Shown here in pieces: positions 1 to 5,246 of a DNA stretch of 5,258 nucleotides. Origin of the DNA: JAIBBG01 sp043748015 (GTDB lineage: Bacteria > Bacteroidota > Bacteroidia > Flavobacteriales_D > Sanyastnellaceae); the NCBI GenBank assembly GCA_043748015.1, contig JAYTOA010000202.1, forward strand, positions 1 to 5,258, in the 5' to 3' direction. The notes below the pieces were generated by a model. The model worked only from the letters and a program-made list of their open reading frames with translations, did no database searches and was not told where the DNA came from. The position numbers were made by a program, and so were the translations under genes. Positions within the stretch are counted from its first letter, which is position 1; each line of letters begins with the position of its first letter.

Positions 1-175
1 TGAGTAGCCATCAAAAAAGCAATCGTTGAGTTGCCATCCAACAAGCCGTGATGAGTTGCCATGTTGAGTAGCCATCAAAAAAGCCGTAATGAGTTGCCGC
101 AATGAGTAGCCGTCAAAAAAGCAATCGTTGAGTAGCCATCAAAAAAGCCATCGCTGAGTTGCCGTTTCAAAATGC
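1..175. repeat. Tandem array of 13/26-base units
   Basis: About eight head-to-tail units each begin TGAGTAGCC or TGAGTTGCC. Starts are at 1, 27, 52, 65, 90, 103, 129 and 155, giving spacings of 26, 25, 13, 25, 13, 26 and 26. Long units are two 13-base halves: TGAGTAGCCATCA followed by a half close to AAAAAGCAATCGT. Short units carry only the first half. The last unit, at 155, decays after about 20 bases. The array begins at base 1, so it probably continues outside the window. I found no open frame through it on either strand, which argues against a repeat protein. The units are adjacent with no unique spacers, so it is not a CRISPR array. A related word, TTGAGTAGCCTTTCAA, recurs at 1994-2009. 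Confidence 0.85.
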
Positions 176-270
176 ACAATTTCAGAATGTCATAATCGGA
201 AGGAGCCGTTGGACTAAGTTCACTAAATATTCGAAGAGAGTAGGAGCGAGACTATCGCCCATAACTAGGA

Positions 271-456
271 ACTATGAACGATGATTTATTTAAGTTTTAA
301 CCTTCACTCGGACGAAAATTGCGAGTTATGAGTCAAGAAGAAATTCCAAGTAACTATGAACGATGACTTATTAAATAAATAATCTACAGTCGAACGAAAA
401 TCGCAACTACGAATCAAGAAGAAATTCCAAGTAACTATGAACTCGGAACTATGAAC
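271..456. repeat. Two-copy tandem repeat of about 82 bases plus partial third copy
   Basis: Copy one runs 271-352 and copy two 353-433. A partial third copy, ACTATGAAC, starts at 434 and is echoed again at 448-456. The ends are well conserved: both copies start ACTATGAACGATGA and end CAAGAAGAAATTCCAAGTA. The middles have diverged but keep a CGAAAAT(T/C)GC core. The word TTCCAAGTAACTATGAAC is identical at 344-361 and 425-442. A one-base variant lies far away at 2041-2058. Together with the array at 1-175 this explains most of the 502-base gene-free left edge. Bases 176-260 show nothing I can assign. Confidence 0.8.
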
Positions 457-461
457 TTTCT

Positions 462-483
462 GTGACTCACTTTCCTTAGTCAC
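462..483 (-). terminator. Weak hairpin downstream of the SiaB-like gene
   Basis: GTGACT (462-467) and AGTCAC (478-483) form a 6-base-pair stem with a 10-base loop. It lies about 20 bases past the stop of the minus-strand SiaB-like gene. No run of T follows it on the minus strand, so it is at best a poor intrinsic terminator. Its position after a stop codon is the main argument. Confidence 0.25.
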
Positions 484-502
484 TCACTCTATATACAAAG
501 CT

Positions 503-1129
503 TCATGTAAAGAGCTCAACCTCCATCTGGAAAAATCCGAAGTTCTCATCGATCTCGTGGATCTTATAGCGAAGGTTTTGTTCGGCGCGTTTAGCGACTG
601 TGATAAGGCCGAGACCTGCGCCGCCTTTGTGGCTGAATTCCTCGTTGCAGAGAATCTCTATATAAAGTTTGCGCAGGGCACTTTCGTCAAGTTTGAGCAA
701 TTCCTTCATACGGCTATCCAACGACTTGATGTCCTCAGCGAGAACCAGGTTGCCGGTGAATAGCTTGTAGGAAGTGGGTGTTTTTGACACGATGAGGAAA
801 GAGTGCATGTGTCCACTGCGATCGCGCGCACCATGCAATGAAATATTCTGAAGCATCTCAATGAGGAGATTACAGACACGCTTCATATGTTGTCGCTTCT
901 CCCCGGATTCGAGGATAGCAGACTCAGTCATTTTAAGTGAGTTGTCATTTTTCGATTGATCGAAATCACCGAAGTGACTCAGCAAGAGCGTTTCATCGGC
1001 CGATGATCGCACTACAGCACTGATGAGGTCATGATATATGCCCTTCAGTGTTTCAAGTTTCAGACCTGTAATAGTAGACATTCCAATGGGTGGTGTAATT
1101 GAAAATTTGTCTGTGCTGGTTGGTGTCAT
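503..1129 (-). CDS. SiaB family protein kinase (DUF6272), HATPase fold
   Basis: This is a 208-residue soluble protein with the two hallmarks of a GHKL ATPase. The N box is LLIEMLQNISLHG (residues 88-100, with E91 and N95 as the Mg/ATP-binding positions). The glycine-rich lid is KGGAGLGL (168-175). The pattern and spacing match the SiaB family. In Pseudomonas, SiaB phosphorylates the small protein SiaC, which controls the diguanylate cyclase SiaD, and the phosphatase SiaA reverses it. Bacteroidota carry many relatives whose roles are less clear. No membrane segment or sensor domain is seen, so it should be cytoplasmic. The ATG at 1129 is favoured because a strong promoter sits about 25 bases upstream and an in-frame TAA lies six codons before it. 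Met17 (ATG at 1081) is the alternative, since the first 16 residues are low-complexity. No SiaC, phosphatase or cyclase gene is in the window, so its partner is unknown. The anti-sigma kinase family (RsbW/SpoIIAB) shares the fold but fits less well. Confidence 0.85.
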   Translation of the reverse strand: MTPTSTDKFSITPPIGMSTITGLKLETLKGIYHDLISAVVRSSADETLLLSHFGDFDQSKNDNSLKMTESAILESGEKRQHMKRVCNLLIEMLQNISLHGARDRSGHMHSFLIVSKTPTSYKLFTGNLVLAEDIKSLDSRMKELLKLDESALRKLYIEILCNEEFSHKGGAGLGLITVAKRAEQNLRYKIHEIDENFGFFQMEVELFT

Positions 1130-1155
1130 CAGGCCTAAAGTTAGGATTTAAGCTA

Positions 1156-1185
1156 CAAATGTATCAAATAATTGGACGAATCCAA
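1156..1185 (-). promoter_or_regulatory. Bacteroidota-type promoter of the SiaB-like gene
   Basis: On the minus strand, TACATTTG (plus positions 1156-1163) is a perfect match to the Bacteroidota -7 element TAnnTTTG. A TTG (plus positions 1183-1185) lies exactly 19 bases upstream of it, the spacing expected for the -33 element. Transcription would begin near 1150, giving a leader of about 20 bases before the ATG at 1129. This is the best promoter in the window. Confidence 0.7.
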
Positions 1186-1186
1186 T
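1171..1186. promoter_or_regulatory. Palindrome overlapping the -33 element (operator candidate)
   Basis: ATTGGACGAATCCAAT is a perfect 6+6 inverted repeat with a 4-base centre. It covers the TTG of the -33 element and part of the promoter spacer of the SiaB-like gene. A protein bound here would compete with RNA polymerase. It lies upstream of the expected start of transcription, so an RNA hairpin role is less likely. Operator function is inferred from position and symmetry only. Confidence 0.35.
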
Positions 1187-1257
1187 ATTATGACCGACGA
1201 AACTTAGGGCAAGATAGGGGGGATTCTTGGAATTCAGTGAAAACAATATGCGATTTA

Positions 1258-1273
1258 TTAACATAAATGTTAA
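1258..1273. repeat. Perfect inverted repeat TTAACAT-AA-ATGTTAA
   Basis: Two 7-base arms separated by 2 bases form a near-continuous 16-base palindrome in the spacer upstream of the SiaB-like gene. It is about 85 bases beyond that gene's promoter. The tiny centre suits a dimeric DNA-binding protein better than an RNA hairpin. No regulator is assigned. Confidence 0.4.
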
Positions 1274-1284
1274 CTTGCTTAACC

Positions 1285-1334
1285 GGACCACCCCGCGTCC
1301 TCAACACCTATGGGCGTTGGAGAAGCAGGGGTCC
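1285..1334. other. Possible folded element in spacer
   Basis: GGACC (1285-1289) pairs with GGTCC (1330-1334). The stem can extend by two further C-G pairs if A1290 bulges. Inside it, CTCAAC (1300-1305) can pair with GTTGGAG (1316-1322) with one bulged G. This gives a nested 50-base fold that is more GC-rich than its surroundings. It does not match tRNA geometry or any riboswitch I recognise. The rest of the 1130-1527 spacer holds the promoter, two palindromes and no credible gene. Confidence 0.25.
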
Positions 1335-1486
1335 AGACATTTGATTAATACATCGGGCAAAATGGACCGTTGTCCAAGGAATCCCGAGTCAACATAAAAC
1401 TTCGAAAAAACAGCCATAGAAGGTGTCAAAGGCACACTGTACGAATAATCACAAGCGCCAAATGGGGTAATTGGCTACCGGGAATA

Positions 1487-1512
1487 GCCTCCCCGCCAGC
1501 GGACGGGGAGGC
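1487..1512 (-). terminator. GC-rich hairpin after the small gene
   Basis: GCCTCCCCG (1487-1495) and CGGGGAGGC (1504-1512) are perfect 9-base arms around an 8-base loop, by far the strongest GC stem in the window. On the minus strand it begins 15 bases after the TGA of the 84-residue gene, the usual place for a terminator. The sequence after it (TATTCCC) has no T run. It may therefore be a terminator that relies on the stem, or a REP-like dispersed hairpin that landed there. Confidence 0.45.
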
Positions 1513-1527
1513 AAAGTCCTTACCATA

Positions 1528-1782
1528 TCAACCGTTACTCAACATGCGAAAGGAATTCCGCGGTATGATGAACTCACCGTCTTCGGGACGTTGAATCATC
1601 TTATAAAATTCGGAGCACATAAAATTAATCTGCCTGCGAAATGGACGCTTGTTGAGGTAGCTGTCCCATGCTTCAAGAGCAAGTCTTTTGGTAACATCCC
1701 ATGCATAGTGATTGTAACCGGCAGGGCGGGCGAAGCTGTCAACGTAACGTTTTACTTCAGGAAGGGAATTCATCGTGCTCAT
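1528..1782 (-). CDS. Small hypothetical protein, 84 residues
   Basis: I do not recognise the family. The translation looks like a real folded protein: mixed charged and aromatic residues, a central stretch with helix-like patterning around WDVTKRLALEAWDSYLNKR (residues 28-46), three Tyr/Trp-rich patches and a basic segment RPFRRQ (46-51). No signal peptide or membrane segment is seen. The start is well constrained, because an in-frame TAA lies six bases before the ATG. A GC-rich hairpin follows the stop by 15 bases. No convincing promoter was found upstream; TTATTTTG at about 1844-1851 on the minus strand is one base off a -7 element but has no -33 partner. Overlapping plus-strand frames (1370-1594 and 1471-1827) have a much less protein-like composition. 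A decayed remnant or a chance frame remains possible. Confidence 0.5.
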   Translation of the reverse strand: MSTMNSLPEVKRYVDSFARPAGYNHYAWDVTKRLALEAWDSYLNKRPFRRQINFMCSEFYKMIQRPEDGEFIIPRNSFRMLSNG

Positions 1783-1876
1783 CGTTTATCTAATTTGATG
1801 ATGCAAAGAATCAACCCGTCATTGTAACGTATTTACAAACACAAAATAATTTTGGAAATAGATTTTTAGGGGTGGA

Positions 1877-1898
1877 TTCACTTCTGCTAGAAAGTGAA
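1877..1898. repeat. Short inverted repeat TTCACTT/AAGTGAA
   Basis: The 7-base arms at 1877-1883 and 1892-1898 are perfect, with an 8-base loop. It lies about 95 bases upstream of the small minus-strand gene. The stem is AT-rich and no T run follows, so the role is unknown. Confidence 0.3.
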
Positions 1899-1907
1899 AT
1901 ACCCGAT

Positions 1908-2067
1908 TTGTTCCTAGTTGCGCGAACTGCACTCGGAAGAATGAGCAAAGAATTTTTAGTTCAAAGTGCAGAAAATTTAATGATATCAATAATTTGAGTA
2001 GCCTTTCAACGAAGTTCTGATACTCAAATTCGAATCATAGTTCCAAGTAACTAGGAACAAGGAACTA
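1908..2067. repeat. Inverted-repeat element sharing words with the left-edge repeats
   Basis: TTGTTCCTAGTT (1908-1919) and AACTAGGAACAA (2049-2060) are perfect 12-base inverted arms. Similarity continues inward for about 15 more bases (GAACT, then CG and AA blocks). Nested inside is a perfect 10-base stem, AATTTGAGTA (1991-2000) with TACTCAAATT (2021-2030), around a 20-base loop. TAGTTCC (2038-2044) and GGAACTA (2061-2067) add a third inverted pair. The element reuses vocabulary from the left edge: TTGAGTAGCC, CACTCGGA, and TTCCAAGTAACTAGGAAC, which is one base off the copies at 344 and 425. It has no coding capacity. It fills most of the 1783-2105 spacer and lies just past the 3' end of rluF. 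Confidence 0.55.
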
Positions 2068-2105
2068 ATCTTCGTTTCACCAAAAAGAAAAAGACTGAAG
2101 GTTAT

Positions 2106-2867
2106 TTATTCTTCATCATCCCCCGGCATAGAAGAAGCGTCGGCGGTTTTGATTGAGGAAGAAACCATTTGCGTGATATCATCGACTTCCTTTGAAGTGA
2201 GATCTCGCCATTGTCCAATGCGCAGTCCTTCGAGTGTGATGTTCATAATGCGGATGCGTTTGAGGGTGAGTACTTCGTAGCCGAGTGTCTCGCACATGCG
2301 GCGTATCTGTCGGTTGAGGCCTTGCACGAGGATGATGCGGAAAACGTTTTTACCTTCTCTATAGACTTTACATTTTTTAGTAACTGTATCAAGAATCTTC
2401 ACTCCGTTGCTCATCTTTTGTATGAAGTCATCCGTGATGGGTTTGTGCACGGATACGATGTATTCTTTTTCGTGCTGATTACCGGCGCGTAAAATCTTGT
2501 TGACGATGTCACCGTCGTTCGTGAGAAGGATCAGACCTTCACTGGGTTTGTCGAGACGACCGATAGGGAAAATTCTTTCTTTGTGTTTAATGAATGAAAT
2601 GATATTTCCGGGAATGTGGAGCTCTGTCGTGCAAGTGATGCCGACCGGTTTATTGAGCACTATATATAGAGGTGCTTTTTTTTCGCCTACACGTTTGCCG
2701 TTGATCGTCACGACATCGCCATCTACGATACGCACGCCGAGACCTGCCGGATGGCCGTTGATCTCTACGCGGCCTTCTTCGATGAGCTTGTCGGCTTCGC
2801 GACGTGAGCAATGACCTGTGTCACTGATGTATTTGTTGAGGCGCACACCTGGTGTGGGTTCGGACAT
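2106..2867 (-). CDS. rluF: 23S rRNA pseudouridine(2604) synthase RluF
   Basis: This enzyme isomerises a uridine in 23S rRNA (U2604 in E. coli numbering) to pseudouridine. From the chosen start it has 253 residues. An S4 RNA-binding domain (about residues 8-55, beginning VRLNKYISDTGHCSRREAD) comes first. The RsuA/RluB/E/F-type catalytic domain follows, with the GRLDKPSEGL motif whose Asp106 is the catalytic residue. The segments VNKILRAGNQHEKEY, TVTKKCKV and LVQGLNRQIRRMCE resemble E. coli RluF rather than RluB or RluE. The tail is short and acidic (PGDDEE), lacking the long basic tail of E. coli RluF. The frame is open 22 codons further up to 2933, but that start is TTG. The ATG at 2867 follows an A-rich leader and puts the S4 domain at the usual distance from the N terminus. 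No rRNA or ribosomal gene is nearby. Confidence 0.93.
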   Translation of the reverse strand: MSEPTPGVRLNKYISDTGHCSRREADKLIEEGRVEINGHPAGLGVRIVDGDVVTINGKRVGEKKAPLYIVLNKPVGITCTTELHIPGNIISFIKHKERIFPIGRLDKPSEGLILLTNDGDIVNKILRAGNQHEKEYIVSVHKPITDDFIQKMSNGVKILDTVTKKCKVYREGKNVFRIILVQGLNRQIRRMCETLGYEVLTLKRIRIMNITLEGLRIGQWRDLTSKEVDDITQMVSSSIKTADASSMPGDDEE

Positions 2868-2887
2868 GGAGTGTTTTTTTTCTATTG

Positions 2888-2895
2888 CAAAATAA
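2888..2895 (-). promoter_or_regulatory. Possible -7 element of rluF
   Basis: The minus strand reads TTATTTTG, one base off TAnnTTTG, 20 bases before the ATG at 2867. No TTG sits at the expected 19-21 base spacing, so this is a weak call. If real, transcription would start inside the TTG-initiated extension of the frame, which would rule that longer start out. Confidence 0.25.
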
Positions 2896-2979
2896 AGGCT
2901 TTGTGATGCAAATTTTCTTTTGAAGAAATTCAAATGCGATCCCTGCTTGTAAGAATGTTCGCTTCCTTCAATTATCTAG

Positions 2980-2996
2980 TCCATTCAATGAATGGA
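2980..2996. promoter_or_regulatory. 17-base perfect palindrome TCCATTCAATGAATGGA
   Basis: Two 8-base arms flank a single central base. It lies 112 bases upstream of the rluF ATG and outside any gene. The absence of a loop means it would not form an RNA hairpin of normal geometry, so a binding site for a dimeric protein is the simplest reading. No matching second copy was noticed in the window. Confidence 0.4.
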
Positions 2997-3007
2997 AAGT
3001 AGTTCTG

Positions 3008-3200
3008 CATTTTTTTGCTCAAGTCCCGCTGGTCGCGGGATAGACCTCTGGCTTCGCACCCGCTACGTCGCTGTAATTTGCGGCCCTTGTGACGTCGTTT
3101 GCGACTTCAATTTGTTTCTGAATTGGGCACAAATTAAGGCGACTCCGCTGGGTGCTGTGAAGTACTTATGTCAGAGATACGCTCGCAAAGTTGTGATCAG
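3008..3200. other. GC-richer non-coding block with hairpins, possible dispersed repeat
   Basis: This part of the spacer between the WYL gene and rluF differs in base use from the AT-rich DNA around it. It is rich in short CG-containing words (CGTCG, GCGAC, CCGCT). It starts after a T run with a hairpin: TCCCGC (3024-3029) pairing with GCGGGA (3035-3040) around a 5-base loop. An 80-codon plus-strand frame (2992-3234) crosses it, but its product is unlike a folded protein and it runs into the WYL gene on the opposite strand. I treat the block as a candidate interspersed element. I see no gene in it. Confidence 0.35.
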
Positions 3201-3215
3201 CTCTCTCTTTCACAA
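3191..3215 (-). terminator. Weak hairpin after the WYL gene
   Basis: TTGTGA (3191-3196) pairs with TCACAA (3210-3215) around a 13-base loop. It begins 6 bases beyond the stop of the minus-strand WYL gene. The stem is short and only CTTTG follows, so terminator activity is uncertain. Confidence 0.3.
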
Positions 3216-3221
3216 TAACTC

Positions 3222-4244
3222 TTATTCCCCATAGGATTGTATTGCGTCTTTCAATTGTTTTGAAATAATCGTTTTCAATGATGAGGGTTTTTGCACCTTC
3301 ACTTGGGCGCCATAACCGAGAATGAAACTGATGAGTTCGGGTGTGACGAGCACTTTTAGTCCTAGGTGGATTTCGGTTTTTGTTTCCACCAAGGTTTTTT
3401 GTGATGCGTGTATAGGCTGTGTAATTAAAAATCTTCCGGGGACTTTATCGAAGATGAGAACGACATCTTGCGGCTTGTCGGCTTTTTCAGTGATGCCGAT
3501 GCTGTACTTGAAGAAAACATCCGGATTGAAATTTTTCTCCATCATGAATTTTCTTTCTGCAGTTTCCAACTTGTCAATACGCTCCAATCCGAATGTGCGA
3601 ATTTTCTGACTGCCTGCATCCAGCGCCACGAGATACCATCGGTTGTGGTACTCTTTCAGCAGATAAGGATGCAATTCATATTCCTTCAAAGCATCATCTG
3701 TGAATTTTCTGTAATCGATACGAATGCTTTTTTTCGAACGGATATTTTCGAGCAACGGTCCTAAAAATTCATTGCCTTTGCTCACCGTGGATTTTTCGAA
3801 CTGAATAAAATTGTTGAGCGCCTCGTCATCCGGATTGGGAGAAATGTTCACCCTGTTGATGATCTTTTCAATGGCACTTTCATACTGTTTGAAAATGGGT
3901 ACATCGCGGAATTGATCGAGCGTAGCGGCTGCGAATCGAATGGCTTGAAGGTCATCATCACCTAAAGATAATTCCGAAATGGAATAGCTTTCTTCTTCGT
4001 ATAAATAACCACCGTTTACCTTGCTGAATTTGATGGGAGCGTAATATCCAAGTTCGCCTTCATTCTTCATCGCCCATATATCCTTGTCGATAGTGCTGAG
4101 TGAAATGGCATCGCCGCCACTGCCGAACAACGCATCTTCACATGCCTGTCGCAAATCTTCTCGCGTAGGAAAACGTTTGCCTTTATTGGTAAGACATCTG
4201 TCGATGATTCTGTAGCGAAGAAGTGCGTATTTATTTGCGGGCAT
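3222..4244 (-). CDS. WYL-domain transcriptional regulator
   Basis: From the chosen ATG the protein has 340 residues. The N-terminal region (about 4-65) is a winged helix-turn-helix of the type found in Bacteroidota WYL regulators, with a short linker (about 68-85). The WYL domain follows (about 160-225), with the signature R202-W203-Y204-L205 in HNRWYLVALD and the later RTFGLERID block (216-224). A C-terminal extension of WCX type (about 255-335) ends the protein. WYL domains sense ligands, often nucleic acid or nucleotides, and such proteins regulate stress, DNA repair and defence genes, mostly as repressors. No defence gene is present here, so the target is unknown. The frame is open to a TTG at 4283, but the ATG at 4244 has an A-rich leader (AAAGAAAAAATTCC) and gives the usual family N terminus. 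The divergent lysozyme-like gene 193 bases away is a possible target. Confidence 0.9.
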   Translation of the reverse strand: MPANKYALLRYRIIDRCLTNKGKRFPTREDLRQACEDALFGSGGDAISLSTIDKDIWAMKNEGELGYYAPIKFSKVNGGYLYEEESYSISELSLGDDDLQAIRFAAATLDQFRDVPIFKQYESAIEKIINRVNISPNPDDEALNNFIQFEKSTVSKGNEFLGPLLENIRSKKSIRIDYRKFTDDALKEYELHPYLLKEYHNRWYLVALDAGSQKIRTFGLERIDKLETAERKFMMEKNFNPDVFFKYSIGITEKADKPQDVVLIFDKVPGRFLITQPIHASQKTLVETKTEIHLGLKVLVTPELISFILGYGAQVKVQKPSSLKTIISKQLKDAIQSYGE

Positions 4245-4262
4245 GGAATTTTTTCTTTGTTG

Positions 4263-4275
4263 TGATGAAGCATCA
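4263..4275. promoter_or_regulatory. Small palindrome TGATGAAGCATCA upstream of the WYL gene
   Basis: Two 5-base arms with a 3-base centre lie 18 bases before the WYL start codon. An overlapping GCAT-CAAA-ATGC inverted repeat follows at 4270-4281. The position would suit autoregulation by the WYL protein. The arms are short enough to arise by chance, and I found no clear -33/-7 pair in the 193-base divergent spacer. Confidence 0.2.
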
Positions 4276-4437
4276 AAATGCAACGTGAATTAGACAATGC
4301 ACTTCAGATTGTAATGGGCTGCAATATCAGAACGGAATCACTTCGAGGAGATATGAGAAGGAATATGTGGGAAATAATTTATAAGCGTTTAGTGGTGAGA
4401 AAGATTTAGAAGCAATTTGTAATCATCACGACAATTG

Positions 4438-5127
4438 ATGAAACGATTATTTCGACATATCAAAAATCGATGGCTACTCTGGGCTGTGCTGCTCGGATGC
4501 GCTATTGCATTGTATCGATATAGATATGATGTAGCGGAGTGGGTGAGATCACGACTGGGCATTGAATTACCTCAGGATCCTCGTCCAGCGGGCGTGACAG
4601 ATTTGCAATGGGCGGAGGCCAATTATAAAGTGGAGATGCAGTACATTGCCAGAAAACTGGATATACCTTACGAGTATCTTATGTCTTTGACTGTACTCGA
4701 GTGTGGTGGCAACAAACCTGCGGGTCATCGGTTTGAGAAACATGTCTTCAAGCAATTACAAAAAGTGCGGGATGGCAAGCAGAAGAAATTCGAGAATATC
4801 CGTCAGGAACATCTGGCAGGAATGGATGACGAGGGCTTAAAAAATCTGTCCACCAGTTGGGGTCCTTTTCAGCTCATGGGATATAAAGTGATACCGATGG
4901 GTATCCTCATCAAAGACATACGTGACGAAGAGGACGCGGCATACTATGCTGCGAAATGGATCAAAGACGAGTACGGTCACTTTCTCAAGAAGAAAAAATG
5001 GAAAGATGCATTTCACTATCACAACACCGGCAGGCGATTTCCGCTCACCGGCAGATCACGAACGCACGATCCGTACTATGTTTCGGATGGAGTAAAATAC
5101 TTGCAATACTTTGAGAAGCACCCGTAA
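4438..5127 (+). CDS. Membrane-anchored lysozyme-like (muramidase/SLT-type) protein
   Basis: The protein has 229 residues from the ATG. It begins with a basic stretch (KRLFRHIKNR) and one hydrophobic segment (about 11-27, WLLWAVLLGCAIALY), which should anchor it in the inner membrane with the rest in the periplasm. The remainder looks like the lysozyme superfamily and most resembles N-acetylmuramidases of the DUF3380 type. LTVLECGG carries the likely catalytic Glu88. HRFEKHVF (97-104) matches the F-E-x-H-x-F block. STSWGPFQLMGY (138-149) matches the S-W-G-x-x-Q-x-M-G block. HYHNTGR (193-199) stands for the usual YN-G motif. It would cleave the glycan strand of peptidoglycan, for remodelling or as a domesticated phage lysin. 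No cell-wall-binding domain is present. The preceding TTG at 4435 is in frame, but the ATG directly after it is the natural start. Divergent from the WYL gene; no clear promoter was seen. Confidence 0.72.
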   Translation: MKRLFRHIKNRWLLWAVLLGCAIALYRYRYDVAEWVRSRLGIELPQDPRPAGVTDLQWAEANYKVEMQYIARKLDIPYEYLMSLTVLECGGNKPAGHRFEKHVFKQLQKVRDGKQKKFENIRQEHLAGMDDEGLKNLSTSWGPFQLMGYKVIPMGILIKDIRDEEDAAYYAAKWIKDEYGHFLKKKKWKDAFHYHNTGRRFPLTGRSRTHDPYYVSDGVKYLQYFEKHP

Positions 5128-5156
5128 TGCGGACGCGGAGATACAAAGAAGAATTA

Positions 5157-5169
5157 TTAATCGGATTAA
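5157..5169. repeat. Short palindrome TTAATC-G-GATTAA
   Basis: Two 6-base arms with a single central base lie 30 bases after the stop of the lysozyme-like gene. The geometry does not allow a normal RNA hairpin, so it is not a terminator. It could be chance in AT-rich DNA. Confidence 0.2.
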
Positions 5170-5218
5170 CGGGTTACTTCGCAAAGCCCTCTCTGTTTAA
5201 GTGAATGAACTACTTTAC

Positions 5219-5246
5219 GTTCTTTTTTTCTTGAAAAAAAAAGAAC
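5219..5246. repeat. Long A/T hairpin at the right edge
   Basis: GTTCTTTTTTT (5219-5229) and AAAAAAAGAAC (5236-5246) form a perfect 11-base stem with the 6-base loop CTTGAA. It is followed by CAAAAAATTCAA up to the window end. From memory, very similar hairpins recur in spacers of many Bacteroidota genomes, so this may be a dispersed element cut by the window edge. It lies 91 bases past the lysozyme-like gene. The lack of a T run on the plus strand makes it a poor terminator for that gene, although a T run follows or precedes it depending on strand. Confidence 0.5.

Noticed and set aside
1..175. CRISPR array
   Set aside because: The repeated units are directly adjacent with no unique spacers, and lengths of 13 and 26 do not fit repeat-spacer periodicity.
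1285..1334. tRNA gene
   Set aside because: The fold has an outer stem and one inner hairpin in 50 bases, with no cloverleaf or T-arm sequence.
1370..1594. Plus-strand frame of 74 codons
   Set aside because: Basic, low-quality composition, crosses the GC hairpin, and has no leader or promoter.
1471..1827. Plus-strand frame of 118 codons
   Set aside because: It runs through the GC hairpin and opposite the more protein-like minus-strand frame, and its composition is not convincing.
1908..2067. Insertion sequence
   Set aside because: There are inverted arms but no transposase frame, and the element is only about 150 bases; at most a non-autonomous element.
2211..2814. Plus-strand frames opposite rluF
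   Set aside because: They are antisense shadows of a clearly recognised gene.
2992..3234. Plus-strand 80-codon gene
   Set aside because: It begins inside the 17-base palindrome region, has Cys-rich unlikely composition, and overlaps the end of the WYL gene on the other strand.
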